From positions 1-64,000 of the forward strand of contig JBGRQE010000001.1 in assembly GCA_041725955.1 (NCBI GenBank): a stretch of DNA of 64,000 nt, read 5' to 3'. Source of the DNA: JBGRPZ01 sp041725955. GTDB lineage: Bacteria; Bacteroidota; Bacteroidia; Bacteroidales; JBGRPZ01. The notes beneath the pieces are model-generated. The model did no database searches, was not told where the DNA came from, and saw only the letters and a list, made by a program, of their open reading frames with translations. How positions within the stretch are numbered: the first letter of the stretch is position 1; each line of letters begins with the position of its first letter. Shown in pieces: positions 1-9,676 of the stretch. Both the position numbers and the translations under genes were made by a program.

Positions 1-384
1 CCCCCACGGATCTAGAACTATTTTTAGAATACCTTCATTGAAACTCGCTTCAATCTTTTCTTTATCTATTTTTTCTGATATAGTGAAGTGTTTTTCAAAT
101 GGCTCTTGTTGGAAATCTTTTCGTAAGTATTTTTTTTCTTCTTCTTTAGAATTAGTTTCTTTGTCTAAACTTTTTACAACTAATAAGTTTTTCTCTAATT
201 CCATTTGTATATGATCCTTTTTTCTACCAGGAACGGCCAATTCTAAGATTACATTCTCTTTGTTTTGGATAATATTAATAGGGATATGAACCTCTGGAGT
301 AGAGTTGAGGTTAAAATGATTATTAAATATAGATGGATAATTAGTTTGTTCTTTAGGCTCGTTAAAAAATCTGTTATTTATCAT
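1..384 (-). CDS. Small heat shock protein, Hsp20/alpha-crystallin family (3' end outside window)
   Basis: Reading leftward from the ATG at 384-382, an open frame of 128 codons runs to the window edge without a stop. It contains the alpha-crystallin core: a VHIPINI strand, the ELAVPGRKKDHIQMEL segment and, near the edge, the family signature SFNEGILKIVL. Hsp20 proteins are ATP-independent holdases that bind unfolding proteins in the cytoplasm. The usual C-terminal continuation after GILKI-x-L is a short Pro/Lys-rich tail; here the last visible residues are DPWG, so the tail looks atypical, but the true end is not visible. It is divergent from the membrane protein gene at 559, with 174 bases between them. 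Confidence 0.85.
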   Translation of the reverse strand, partial: MINNRFFNEPKEQTNYPSIFNNHFNLNSTPEVHIPINIIQNKENVILELAVPGRKKDHIQMELEKNLLVVKSLDKETNSKEEEKKYLRKDFQQEPFEKHFTISEKIDKEKIEASFNEGILKIVLDPWG

Positions 385-558
385 AATATCTTATTTTAAT
401 CTTGTTTGCAAAATTTGTTTTCTATCAGTTCTTACTCAAAAAAGATGCCTTTGTTTTTTGCAGGTCATTATGGCATTGTGTAATGAATTAGTACTGACAG
501 AATGACTTGGTTTGATTTGCTTAAGCAGACAAATCGTATTGATATATGCTTTTTTTAA

Positions 559-1635
559 ATGGATAAAATGAAAGATCAAAAAGGCGATAATGAAAAAGTG
601 TTGAAATCCTTGAAGCCAAGTAGGATTATTTATCCGATTATTATTGGTCTTCTGGTTTCGTCGTATTTGCTTATTAAACAACTTTCTTCGGGGGCAGAAA
701 CTTTTAGTTTCTTTCATTGGACATATCAGGCCGTATTCTATTTTATTATAGCAATTGCTATGATGGTTGTCCGTGATCTTGCCTATATGTATCGGGTAAG
801 GGTGTTAACCAATGGGTTTCTTTCTTGGAAGAAATCTTTTGATATAATTATGTTATGGGAATTTAGTAGTGCTATATCTCCAAGTGTTGTAGGAGGAACG
901 GCCCCTGCAATTTATTTTTTCTACAAAGAAGGATTGAATGGAGGTAAAAGTACAGCAGTTGTTCTTACTGCAATATTTTTGGATGAGTTGTTCTTTATAA
1001 TCATGGTGCCATTGATGTATTTGTTTTTTGGCTGGAAAGTTTTTCCTAGTCAAGAAGGGTTGATTATGAGTAATATATCGACTTATTTTCTTGTGGGTTA
1101 TTTTGTGATTTTTGTTTATACATTGTTTCTTGCCTATGCATTGTTTATTAATCCATATACCTTTAAGTCGTTCTTATCATGGATATTTTTATTCCCATTG
1201 ATTAGGCGTTGGCGCTTAAATGTTAGAAAATCAGCAAATCAGTTAATTACAACTTCTAAAGAATTAAAAGGACGTAGTTTTGCTTTTTGGTTAAAGGCTT
1301 TTATTTCTACATGTCTAAGCTGGACAGGAAGATATTGGGTAGTTAACTTCTTGTTTATGGCATTTTTTGCTGATCGATTGGGATTCTTTGAGAATTTTTT
1401 GATCTATGCAAGACAATTAACTATGTGGATTATTTTGTTGGTTAGTCCTACTCCTGGAGGATCTGGTATTGCAGAGATTTTCTTTTCTGATTTCTTGGGA
1501 GATTTTATTCCCAATTTAGCTTGGGCAATACCATTGGCTTTGTTGTGGCGACTAATTAGTTATTATCCTTATCTTTTTATTGGTTCGATTATTTTACCCA
1601 GATGGGTGAAAAGAGTTTATAAGATTAAGAGTTAA
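559..1635 (+). CDS. Flippase-like / lysylphosphatidylglycerol synthase TM-domain integral membrane protein
   Basis: A 358-residue polytopic membrane protein with about eight hydrophobic segments. It carries the hallmark of the LPG_synthase_TM (UPF0104, AglD2/YbhN-like) family near the C-terminus, SPTPGGSGIAEIFFSDFLG, and an earlier SPSVVGGTAPAIYFFY segment that is the matching inverted half. Family members are flippases or membrane domains of lipid-modifying enzymes; no catalytic C-terminal LPG synthase domain is present, so this is the membrane part alone and its substrate cannot be told. The ATG at 559 was chosen; a second ATG follows three codons later. It is a single-gene unit ending before the hairpin at 1821. 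Confidence 0.8.
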   Translation: MDKMKDQKGDNEKVLKSLKPSRIIYPIIIGLLVSSYLLIKQLSSGAETFSFFHWTYQAVFYFIIAIAMMVVRDLAYMYRVRVLTNGFLSWKKSFDIIMLWEFSSAISPSVVGGTAPAIYFFYKEGLNGGKSTAVVLTAIFLDELFFIIMVPLMYLFFGWKVFPSQEGLIMSNISTYFLVGYFVIFVYTLFLAYALFINPYTFKSFLSWIFLFPLIRRWRLNVRKSANQLITTSKELKGRSFAFWLKAFISTCLSWTGRYWVVNFLFMAFFADRLGFFENFLIYARQLTMWIILLVSPTPGGSGIAEIFFSDFLGDFIPNLAWAIPLALLWRLISYYPYLFIGSIILPRWVKRVYKIKS

Positions 1636-1820
1636 CAGAAAAAATTGCCTTGGGCTCACTTATATATGATAGGCTTTAATTGTTTCTTTTAAATACTATA
1701 AAAGAATTGTCCTTCTAATTATTAGATGGCTATTGTTGCTTTTTATGTATGTAATTGTAATTCAGTTTGAAATATGATTGAGAAGAATTGTAGATAAATC
1801 TCTGGATAAGAAAAAAATAA

Positions 1821-1856
1821 TAAGGGCTGTTCATCTTACTTTATGAACAGCCCTTA
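1821..1856 (-). terminator. Intrinsic terminator of glnA (bidirectional)
   Basis: A perfect 14-bp inverted repeat (arms 1821-1834 and 1843-1856, 8-nt loop) with GGGCTGTTC in the stem. On the minus strand the stem is followed by a T-rich run, so it fits the end of the glutamine synthetase transcript. It may also stop transcripts from the gene at 559. Confidence 0.8.
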
Positions 1857-1902
1857 ATAATATTTTAATATTTGTCTGGGTTTCGTCTACTAAAGACTTT
1901 TA

Positions 1903-3405
1903 TTAACCACAGTGGAAATATTGACTTACCAAAGCAAGAACTTTGTCTTGATCATCACCCAATTCTTCTCTAAGATTTTGATCTTGATATTCATTTAGGT
2001 GGTTTGCAAACCAGTTCAAAACAGACTTAGGGAAAACATCATATTTCTCGTAGATTGCAGCTTGCTCATTTAAGCGCAAAGAAGATTCGTAGCAGCTTGT
2101 TGGTAATTGATTTAGATTAGCTACTTTATCTTTATGCTCTTCCTCGAAGATGTTAACATCTACATAGTTTTCAGCTGCATATTCTAAAGCATTTTCCATT
2201 TCAAATCCATTACGTGCTGCAACAGTAAGACCTGCCATAAGCATATAAATATCTGCAGATCCATCAGGACAGCGGAATTCAACGGTTTGTTTATCAGAAA
2301 AGTCTTTATCAAAATATGCTTCCTGTGGGTTTGCATGGTTTACCATATCAGTTTTGCCTGACCATCCTAGAGGTACGCGAACCAATACAGAACGATTACG
2401 ATCACCCCAACATATATTGGTTGGTGCTTCTTGATGAGGAACCAAACGGAAATATGAAGTTGGGTTGGTATTACCAAATGCGGTTAATGAAGGAGCTAGA
2501 GAAAGATATCCTGCGATAGCTTTCTTTGCGATATCACTCAATCCATTTTCGCCAACCATTGCATTTTTACCGTTTTTCATCAAACGGGTATGAACATGAA
2601 GTCCGCTACCTGCTTTACCTGCAGTAATTTTAGGAGCAAAAGTAACCGTAACACCATACTGTAGTGCTAGGGTACGAATTATCCATTTTGCAATGATTAA
2701 CTGATCGGCAGCATCTTCGATATGAGTAGGAAGGAATTCAATTTCGTTTTGTTCGTAAATTTTCCCGTCCTTTTCAAAGTTTCCTACCTCAGAGTGTCCG
2801 TATTTGATTTTACCACCACACTGAGCAATTAGTTTCATTGCTTCAGTACGAAGGGTTTCGTATTTGCAGAAAGGTGATCCTTCATGATATCCCTTTTGAT
2901 CTTTTGCTGGGTATAAACCCATGTCCTCTGCAATAACGTAATACTCAAGTTCACCCATTACCTCGAAGTCTAATCCACTAACTTCTTGAAGAGAATGATG
3001 AGCTTTACGCAGAATAAAGTCAGGAGCACTTTCTAAAGGCTCTCCGTCTCTGTTGTAGTAAGAACATAAGATATCTATAGAAGGAATTTCTGTAAATGGA
3101 TTTACAAATGCAGTTTTATATCTTGGAATTACATATAAATCACTACTTCCTGCTTCAATAAATGGGAATAAGCTTGATCCATCAACACGCTCTCCTGCGG
3201 AAAGAATTGAATCAAGATGTTCCTTGTTATTGATTATGAAATTTAAAGTTTTTAAACGGCCATCCCATCCGGTGTAACGGAGGTTAACCATTTCTATTCC
3301 ATTGTCTTCAATGAATTTTATTAAGTCAGCCTTTGTTAATTCATTGGCTGGTTTATTTAAGTACCGAACTATTGGGTTCGGATTCATGGCAATTTGATCT
3401 CTCAT
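1903..3405 (-). CDS. glnA: Glutamine synthetase, type I-like
   Basis: 500 residues, ATP-dependent synthesis of glutamine from glutamate and ammonia, a cytoplasmic oligomer. The N-terminal beta-grasp has NLRYTGWDGRLK; the catalytic part has the Glu-rich EVMGELEYYVI, the HVH motif in GSGLHVHTRL, and NPTSYFRLVPHQEAP followed by NRSVLVRVP, all GS signatures. The region matching the adenylylation loop of enterobacterial GlnA (NLYxLP) reads NLNQLP, so the modified tyrosine is absent and GlnE-type adenylylation is unlikely. It is a single-gene unit with its own terminator. No PII or ammonium transporter gene is adjacent. Confidence 0.93.
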   Translation of the reverse strand: MRDQIAMNPNPIVRYLNKPANELTKADLIKFIEDNGIEMVNLRYTGWDGRLKTLNFIINNKEHLDSILSAGERVDGSSLFPFIEAGSSDLYVIPRYKTAFVNPFTEIPSIDILCSYYNRDGEPLESAPDFILRKAHHSLQEVSGLDFEVMGELEYYVIAEDMGLYPAKDQKGYHEGSPFCKYETLRTEAMKLIAQCGGKIKYGHSEVGNFEKDGKIYEQNEIEFLPTHIEDAADQLIIAKWIIRTLALQYGVTVTFAPKITAGKAGSGLHVHTRLMKNGKNAMVGENGLSDIAKKAIAGYLSLAPSLTAFGNTNPTSYFRLVPHQEAPTNICWGDRNRSVLVRVPLGWSGKTDMVNHANPQEAYFDKDFSDKQTVEFRCPDGSADIYMLMAGLTVAARNGFEMENALEYAAENYVDVNIFEEEHKDKVANLNQLPTSCYESSLRLNEQAAIYEKYDVFPKSVLNWFANHLNEYQDQNLREELGDDQDKVLALVSQYFHCG

Positions 3406-3734
3406 AACTATCCTTATAAAAAGTAGAATACTTAGATAATGTCACGACTTATTAGATAATGCCCCTTTATGCTAATTGCAGTTTCTAATAAATCTCTCCC
3501 TCCCTCAATTTTTTACCAAAATTTAAGGATAACAAACTTAGAAAATAAAACTGTCAAAAAAAGAAATTCTAACTTCGTTTTAGAATTTATATGGAATTTA
3601 AATAGAAGACTTTATAAATGAGAATTAATGAATTAATATGGGATATGGCTTTTTATTTCTAATGTGTTTTAACACAAATGGTGTTGTTTTGTTAAATTAC
3701 TGTGCATTAATAAAAATTGAATATTTTTCTCTGT
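3406..3734. other. Divergent intergenic region between glnA and terC
   Basis: About 330 AT-rich bases separate the two divergent start codons, so promoters for both genes must lie here. I see no long hairpin, no small gene and no yybP-ykoY-type manganese riboswitch ahead of the TerC gene. Confidence 0.5.
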
Positions 3735-4799
3735 ATGGCTATTCATGAAATCATATCTTTTATTGTCTTTTTATTGTTTATTGGTCTGATGCTAGCTTTA
3801 GATTTGGGCGTTTTTAACCGTAAAGCTCATGAGGTTTCGTTAAAAGAGGCTTTGGGATGGACTGTTTTTTGGATTGCTTTTTCATTGGTTTTTTATCTTA
3901 TGTTATTTTTTTATGGCGATTATTTGCATGGTCCTCAGAATATTGAGGATATAAAGTCTATTATTGCGAAATATAAACAGGATATTGACTTGAGTGGTTT
4001 AAATTATGAAGAGGCTTTAATTGTATATCGCCATAATTTAGGATTGGAGTATATTACTGGATACTTAATAGAATATGCATTATCTGTAGATAATATTTTT
4101 GTAATTATTTTAATTTTCTCTGCCTTTAATGTTCGAAAGGAATATTATCATAAGATTTTGTTCTGGGGAATTTTAGGAGCTATAATAATGAGATTTATAT
4201 TTATTTTCGTTGGTTCTGCTCTTATTCGCCAATTTTTCTGGGTTACTTATGTCTTTGGAGCTTTTTTGTTATATGCTGGCATAAAGATGTTTATAAATCG
4301 AAATAAAGTAGATAAGATTGAAACCAACAATCACTTTATTGTGCGGATGGTGTCAAGAGTGTTTTCTGTTTTACCCAACTATGTTGGAAATAAATTTTTT
4401 ATACGGCAACAGGGAAAGCTTTTTGTAACTCCTCTTTTTATAATCTTAGTGATTGTTGAGTTTACCGATTTAATCTTTGCTGTCGATAGTGTTCCCGCGA
4501 TATTTAGTATTACTGCAGATCCTTATGTTGTTTTTTTCTCTAATATCTTCGCAATTATTGGATTGAGGTCACTATTTTTTGTTCTAAGTAGCATTTTAGA
4601 TAAATTCAGATTTTTAAAGTCGGGATTGTCGTTATTACTATGTTTTGTTGGATTAAAGATGCTGTTGCATGTTTATTTAAAACAAATTGGGTTTTCAACA
4701 TTTCATTCACTTATTGTTATTGCTGTGATTTTAGTAGGAAGTATTTTACTTTCTCTTATTTTTCCCCACTCGAAATCCGTAACCCTAAAAAGTAAGTAA
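3735..4799 (+). CDS. TerC/Alx family integral membrane protein
   Basis: A multi-pass membrane protein of 354 residues from the ATG at 3735; a TTG six codons upstream also opens the frame, but MAIHEIISFIV is the better N-terminus and begins directly before the first TM segment. Family signatures are EYALSVDNIFVI (first half) and EFTDLIFAVDSVPAI (second half), the acidic motifs of the TerC/Alx family, whose studied members are linked to manganese export and tellurite resistance. The loop between TM2 and TM3 is longer than in short TerC forms. The last five codons overlap the convergent TonB receptor gene on the other strand. Confidence 0.88.
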   Translation: MAIHEIISFIVFLLFIGLMLALDLGVFNRKAHEVSLKEALGWTVFWIAFSLVFYLMLFFYGDYLHGPQNIEDIKSIIAKYKQDIDLSGLNYEEALIVYRHNLGLEYITGYLIEYALSVDNIFVIILIFSAFNVRKEYYHKILFWGILGAIIMRFIFIFVGSALIRQFFWVTYVFGAFLLYAGIKMFINRNKVDKIETNNHFIVRMVSRVFSVLPNYVGNKFFIRQQGKLFVTPLFIILVIVEFTDLIFAVDSVPAIFSITADPYVVFFSNIFAIIGLRSLFFVLSSILDKFRFLKSGLSLLLCFVGLKMLLHVYLKQIGFSTFHSLIVIAVILVGSILLSLIFPHSKSVTLKSK

Positions 4800-6713
4800 T
4801 TGGCTTTTGAATTCGACATTAATACCCTTAACAAATGCGCCTGAAGTAGCATTTTTCTTTACATAAACTAAATCGTTCTCTCCAAGGGTTTCTAGTTCGT
4901 TATGAAAAGGGTTGTTTAGGATTGTATAGAAGCTTTCAAGAGTAAGTTGTGTGCCGAATTTACTTTTGTTGGTGGTCCACTCAAATGAAGCTGTAAAGCT
5001 ATTTGATGTTTCCGGTTCTAAATTATTGGAAAGTATACTCCTGATTTTTTGTCCACCACTAATATTTAAATGAAGATCTTCATTGAACACCTGTGGAGGC
5101 CGAAATCCACTAGCAAAGCTTCCTCTAATTTGTATAGCTTTATTTATCTTGAATAAGATATTAGTCCGGGGATTAAAACTATTAAAAGATCTTACCGGCT
5201 TTTTTGCTTTTTTTAAGTTAATTATATCTGCCCGATCATACCTAATTCCTGCAAGAATTGTGAAAATATGGAAATCGATCTCTTCCTGTAAAAAAATACC
5301 AAAAGCATTTACGCCTTGATGAGTTACTGTAGTATTGGGATAGTTAATTATACTATCTATTGTAAAGTCTGGAATTTGATAACCAAGTTTAGTGTCTTTT
5401 AACTGATTATATGTATTTTCAATTCCTGTTAGAATCGTCGAGTGTGAATGAAAGAACTTCTTGTGATTTATTTTTTGACTCCATTGAATTCCTCCTACTA
5501 TAGAATAATCCTCAGTTCTTCCATAAGCGCTTTGATCTTGTTTTGCTCCATAATAACTTTTTCTTTTGGTATTTGAACCGCTGAGGTATATGCTTATTTT
5601 TCTTTGATTGTCTTTTGAGAAAGCTTCCCAGCTTAAGCCTCCATTTGTGATATTATGAATAAGCTGTTCTGCTACATCTGCAATATGAGGAGAATGATCT
5701 TCTTTATTTCCTCCTCTGCGAAGTTCGTATATAGTACCAAAATCTAGAATGAGTTTTGAATAATCGGATGTTCGGTAATATGAACGTAAGCCAAATGATC
5801 TGTTTCTGATTTTGGTAAGCTCGTAAAGGTTATCTCCATTATGATCGTAAGCTTGCCGATTTCTATATAATCCATAGGCAAATATTCCTGTACGGTAATT
5901 GTCGGTTACCTGAGATATACTAAAGTTTATGCTTTCATCAAAAGTTTTCCCATTTACAAGGGATGTATTATTGATTAGCGTAAAGGAATTATTTATAGGG
6001 TCTTTGGTGATTATATTTACAGTTCCTCCAATAGCATTTGCACCAAAAAGAGCAGAACCACCACCCCGGACGACTTCTATTCTATCAATCATATTAGCAG
6101 GAATTTGTTCCAGGCCATAAACTCCATTAAGAGCACTAAATATTGGTCGACTGTTAATAAGGAATTGAGTGTATGGACCTTTAAGTCCATTTAAACGTAA
6201 TTGGTTAAATCCACAATTTAAGCAGTTGGTTTCTATTCTTAAACCTGGACTAAAGTTTAACCCTTCTGCAAGGTTTACTGCATTTGTCGATTGTAATAAT
6301 TTGGGGCTTATTGTATTTACTATCACAGGAGCATCCGTTCTGTTTTGCTCTATTCGTGATGCACTAACAACAACTTGTTCCGTTGTAATTACACTGGGAT
6401 CAAGGGTGAAGTTTAATTGGATTGATGTGTTTTTTTTTGTCTCTATTGTTTTGATCTGGGGATGGTATCCCACAGCGGAAGCTCTAATTTTAAGTTTACC
6501 TAAAGGAGCATTTTTTATTATGAAGTAGCCTTTTTCATTGGCAGCTACTCCAATTTTACTTTTAAGTATTAGAATATTAGCATAAGGAATTTCTTCAGAT
6601 TTAGACTTTATGTTTCCTTTTATTGCTGAGTTTGATAAAGGTGGGGTTTGTGAGAAACTATATGTAGAAATAAGTAAAAGGAGAACCCATAAGAGGAGGA
6701 GTTGGTTTTTCAT
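4785..6713 (-). pseudogene. TonB-dependent outer-membrane receptor, C-terminally truncated
   Basis: 642 residues: signal peptide (1-21), a CarboxypepD_reg-like beta-sandwich (about 28-110), a plug domain (about 120-235, with IDRIEVVRGGGSALFGANAIGGTVNIIT) and the first part of the barrel. Such receptors pull iron complexes, vitamins or similar ligands across the outer membrane with TonB energy. The frame stops after SGAFVKGINVEFK, which in related receptors is followed by about 150 more residues with the last strands and a conserved C-terminal segment. The reading frame ends inside the 3' end of the terC gene, so the missing part appears to have been deleted. Shifting frame does not recover the barrel. 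A short functional form is possible but unlikely. Confidence 0.75.
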
Positions 6714-6726
6714 ACGACAAATACAA

Positions 6727-6803
6727 GAACATTAAGTGGTTTAGCTTTTTTAAGTATGCTTAAGTAGTATGCAATATTTGACAAACTAAAACACTTAATG
6801 TTC
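6727..6803. repeat. 18-bp inverted repeat between exonuclease III and the TonB receptor
   Basis: Arms 6727-6744 and 6786-6803 pair over 18 bases with one mismatch and enclose 41 bases. The repeat starts ten bases past the xth stop and ends 14 bases before the receptor start, so it may be the xth terminator, a receptor operator, or both. Confidence 0.5.
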
Positions 6804-6812
6804 ATAAAGAGC

Positions 6813-7589
6813 CTATTGAATATCTATTTCAACTACAATAGGACAGTGATCGGAGTGCTTTACATCGGGTAGAATGTATGCGTCCTTTATGTTTTCTTTT
6901 ATATTATCTGAAGTCAAATGGTAATCAATTCTCCATCCTTTGTTGTTTGCTCTTGCATTAGCGCGATACGACCACCATGAATAAGCGTCTTTTGTTTCAG
7001 GATGCATCAATCGGAATGTGTCTGTATAACCAAGTTTCATAAAGTTACCAATCCATTCTCTTTCTTCAGGAAGGAATCCCGACTTTTTAGCATTTCTTAC
7101 GGGGTCGTGAATATCAATGGCGCAATGACAGATATTATAATCTCCAGAGATAATTAGTTTTTTTCTGATTTTACTAAGTTCAAGTATGTAATTTTGAAAA
7201 TCGGCTAGCCATTTCATTTTAAATTCTTGACGTATATCTCCACTACTTCCTGAAGGGTGGTAAACACTAATTACGGATGTGTCGCCAAAATCGGCACGTA
7301 TAAATCTACCTTCATTATCATATTCTTCTATTCCCATTCCATATTCAATATGATCGGGTTGTTTTTTACAAAGAATCGCAACTCCGCTATATCCTTTTTT
7401 CTGAGCTGAGTACCAGAAGTTGTGATATCCCAGTTGTTTAAGTTCTTCTGTAGGAACCTGGTCGTTTTGTGCTTTAGATTCCTGAAGGCATAAAATATCG
7501 GGTTGACATTCATTTAACCAGTCTAAAAACCCCTTCTTTACAGCAGCTCTAATTCCATTGACATTGTAAGAAATAATCTTTGTTTTCAT
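6813..7589 (-). CDS. xth: Exodeoxyribonuclease III
   Basis: 258 residues, the usual length of an ExoIII/ExoA-type AP endonuclease that cuts abasic sites in base-excision repair and has 3'-5' exonuclease and 3'-phosphatase activity. It shows the whole set of EEP-fold motifs: SYNVNGIRAA at the N-terminus, LCLQESKAQ (metal-binding Glu), GDYNICH, WRIDYHL and the final KHSDHCPI with the catalytic Asp-His. It looks intact. It lies upstream of the broken TonB receptor on the same strand and is divergent from the ClC gene. Confidence 0.95.
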   Translation of the reverse strand: MKTKIISYNVNGIRAAVKKGFLDWLNECQPDILCLQESKAQNDQVPTEELKQLGYHNFWYSAQKKGYSGVAILCKKQPDHIEYGMGIEEYDNEGRFIRADFGDTSVISVYHPSGSSGDIRQEFKMKWLADFQNYILELSKIRKKLIISGDYNICHCAIDIHDPVRNAKKSGFLPEEREWIGNFMKLGYTDTFRLMHPETKDAYSWWSYRANARANNKGWRIDYHLTSDNIKENIKDAYILPDVKHSDHCPIVVEIDIQ

Positions 7590-7787
7590 AGTGAGTAAAT
7601 AACGTTTTTTTGGCCATAAAGTTAATTGTAATAGATATATATTGGATAAGGAATTATTTAGACAAAATAATAATTTACTGTTTTCAGTTCTTTATCATAT
7701 ATTTAAGGGGTAAAGAAGGACTTTGTAAAAGAAAAATTCCTTTATTTTGGCGGCATTTTTTCAAAGGGTCTTCAATAACAAGTAGAA

Positions 7788-9566
7788 ATGAAAAAGAGAC
7801 AATCTTTACTAGGGAAATTTTTGATTTGGCGGGTAAAGCACCTTAGCGATAAGCAGTTCCTGATGATTTTAGGAATTATTATTGGTTTTTTAGGGGGTGT
7901 GGCAGCCGTTATCATAAAGAAATCAGTTCATTTTATTAAGGAACTGTTAACAAATGATTTTGCTATAGACTATCACAATTATTTGTATTTTGCTTTACCA
8001 ATGATAGGTATACTTATTGCGGTAATTTATACGAAGTTTATTGTTCGTCAACATGTTGGGCATGGTATTCCCAGTGTTTTATATGCTATTGGAAAAAACA
8101 ATGGAATTATAAAGCGACACAACATTTTCTCTTCTATAATTACCAGTACCTTTACTGTTGGTTTTGGAGGTTCAGTAGGACTTGAGGGGCCTACCGTTGC
8201 CACTGGTGCAGCTATCGGATCTAATATAGGACAGATGTTGCGCTTTAATTATAAGCAAATTACTCTCCTACTTGGATTGGCTTGTGCTGCAGCAATGGCG
8301 GCAATTTTTAAATCGCCTATTGCAGCAGTTGTATTTGCTATTGAAGTTATTATGATTGATTTGACAATGGCTTCATTGGTACCATTGTTATTTGCATCGG
8401 CTACAGCCGTTCTTACATCTTACTTCTTTTTGGGTCAAACGGTAATTTATCCTTTCCATATGCAAGATGGTTTTCATTTGTATAATATAGTATATTATAT
8501 ATTGTTGGGAATCTTTTGCGGATTGGTATCTGTATACTTTACTCGCACATATATGTATGTGGAAAGAGTATTTTCTCGAATGAAAAAGTGGTATACTCGT
8601 TTGATTATTGGAGGGTTGATGTTAGGTATTCTTACCTTTTTGTTTCCATCGCTTTATGGGGAAGGTTATGAAGCTGTAAATACTTGTTTAAGTGGAAACA
8701 CGACTGCATTATTTAATAATAGTGTTTTCTATTTATTGAAGGATAATTTTTGGATGACAGTAGTTTTGTTTGTGATGATCTTATTCTTTAAGCCTATTGC
8801 AACAGCCACAACTTTTGGTGCAGGAGGTGTTGGAGGTATATTTGCTCCTACGTTGTTTTTGGGTGCTTTTACAGGTTTATTATTTTCCATTTCTGTAAAT
8901 CACTTTGAGATTACAAGTCTAAACACATCTAATTTTGCATTAGTAGGTATGGGAGGGTTGATTGCAGGAGTGCTTCATGCACCACTTACAGCTATTTTCC
9001 TTATTGCAGAATTGACTGGAGGTTATGGTTTGTTTGTACCATTGATGATAACAGCAACCATTTCGTATGCAACTATCAGATTGTTTGTAAACAACTCTGT
9101 TTATACTCATCAGCTTGCTAAACGTGGAGAATTAATTACTCACCATAAGGATAAAGCTGTATTGAGTTTAATGAAGGTTGAGTCTTTGATTGAAAAGAAT
9201 TTTGTGTCGGTGGATGTTGATTCTCAATTGAGAGATTTGGTAAGCCGAATTCCAAAAACAACCAGAAATCAATTTCCTGTGGTTGATGAGGAAAACAATT
9301 TCCATGGAGTTATTGATTTGAATGACGTTCGGGATATAATGTTTAAGCCAGAATTGTACGATAGTGTAAATGTAAGAAACTTGATGACTGTTCCTTCTTC
9401 ATTGGTAGATCCTGGAGAAAGTATGGAGGAAGTAGCAAAGAAATTCCAGTCATCGGGAAGATATAATATACCAGTAGTACAAGAAGGTAAATATATTGGA
9501 TTTATTTCTAGGGCGAATGTTTTCTTGTCTTATCGCAAGATGTTGAAGCATTTCTCTGACGAGTAA
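7788..9566 (+). CDS. ClC-family chloride channel or H+/Cl- antiporter with CBS pair
   Basis: 592 residues: a ClC membrane core (about 20-430) followed by two cytoplasmic CBS domains (about 450-515 and 525-585). Core motifs include GHGIPSVLYA, GSVGLEGPTVATGAAIG (the gating glutamate lies in GLEGP) and GAGGVGGIFAPTLFLGA. The gating Glu suggests an exchanger rather than a pure channel, but that is inference. The CBS pair probably senses adenine nucleotides or ionic strength. Start at the ATG 7788 gives MKKRQSLLGK. A hairpin follows at 9600. Confidence 0.92.
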   Translation: MKKRQSLLGKFLIWRVKHLSDKQFLMILGIIIGFLGGVAAVIIKKSVHFIKELLTNDFAIDYHNYLYFALPMIGILIAVIYTKFIVRQHVGHGIPSVLYAIGKNNGIIKRHNIFSSIITSTFTVGFGGSVGLEGPTVATGAAIGSNIGQMLRFNYKQITLLLGLACAAAMAAIFKSPIAAVVFAIEVIMIDLTMASLVPLLFASATAVLTSYFFLGQTVIYPFHMQDGFHLYNIVYYILLGIFCGLVSVYFTRTYMYVERVFSRMKKWYTRLIIGGLMLGILTFLFPSLYGEGYEAVNTCLSGNTTALFNNSVFYLLKDNFWMTVVLFVMILFFKPIATATTFGAGGVGGIFAPTLFLGAFTGLLFSISVNHFEITSLNTSNFALVGMGGLIAGVLHAPLTAIFLIAELTGGYGLFVPLMITATISYATIRLFVNNSVYTHQLAKRGELITHHKDKAVLSLMKVESLIEKNFVSVDVDSQLRDLVSRIPKTTRNQFPVVDEENNFHGVIDLNDVRDIMFKPELYDSVNVRNLMTVPSSLVDPGESMEEVAKKFQSSGRYNIPVVQEGKYIGFISRANVFLSYRKMLKHFSDE

Positions 9567-9599
9567 AGATTTTATAAGAGAGTATTATATAAAAGCCTG

Positions 9600-9634
9600 G
9601 AGGCTGTTCGCCATAGTGAAACGTGAACAGCCTC
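9600..9634 (+). terminator. Putative terminator after the ClC gene
   Basis: A 10-bp perfect stem (9600-9609 with 9625-9634) containing GAGGCTGTTC, lying between the convergent ClC and NADH dehydrogenase genes. No strong T-run follows on either strand, so termination is inferred from the position and from its likeness to the other GGCTGT stems of the window. Confidence 0.55.
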
Positions 9635-9676
9635 TACCGTATAAAATCCTAAACACTACGATATCAAGCTTGTATT

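Noticed and set aside
1..20. Vector polylinker at the window edge (TCTAGAACTA) and at 9658-9670 (CGATATCAAGCTT)
   Set aside because: Both are short matches of 10-13 bases to a cloning polylinker with ordinary bacterial sequence continuing; chance is sufficient, and the first lies in frame in the Hsp20 gene.
853..1053. Minus-strand and other overlapping frames such as 436-717, 5929-6120, 32502-32756
   Set aside because: They are reverse-strand or frame-shifted shadows of well-supported genes with low-complexity or atypical translations.
3540..3734. Manganese (yybP-ykoY) riboswitch before the TerC/Alx gene
   Set aside because: No paired helices with the conserved loop sequences are visible; the region is simply AT-rich.
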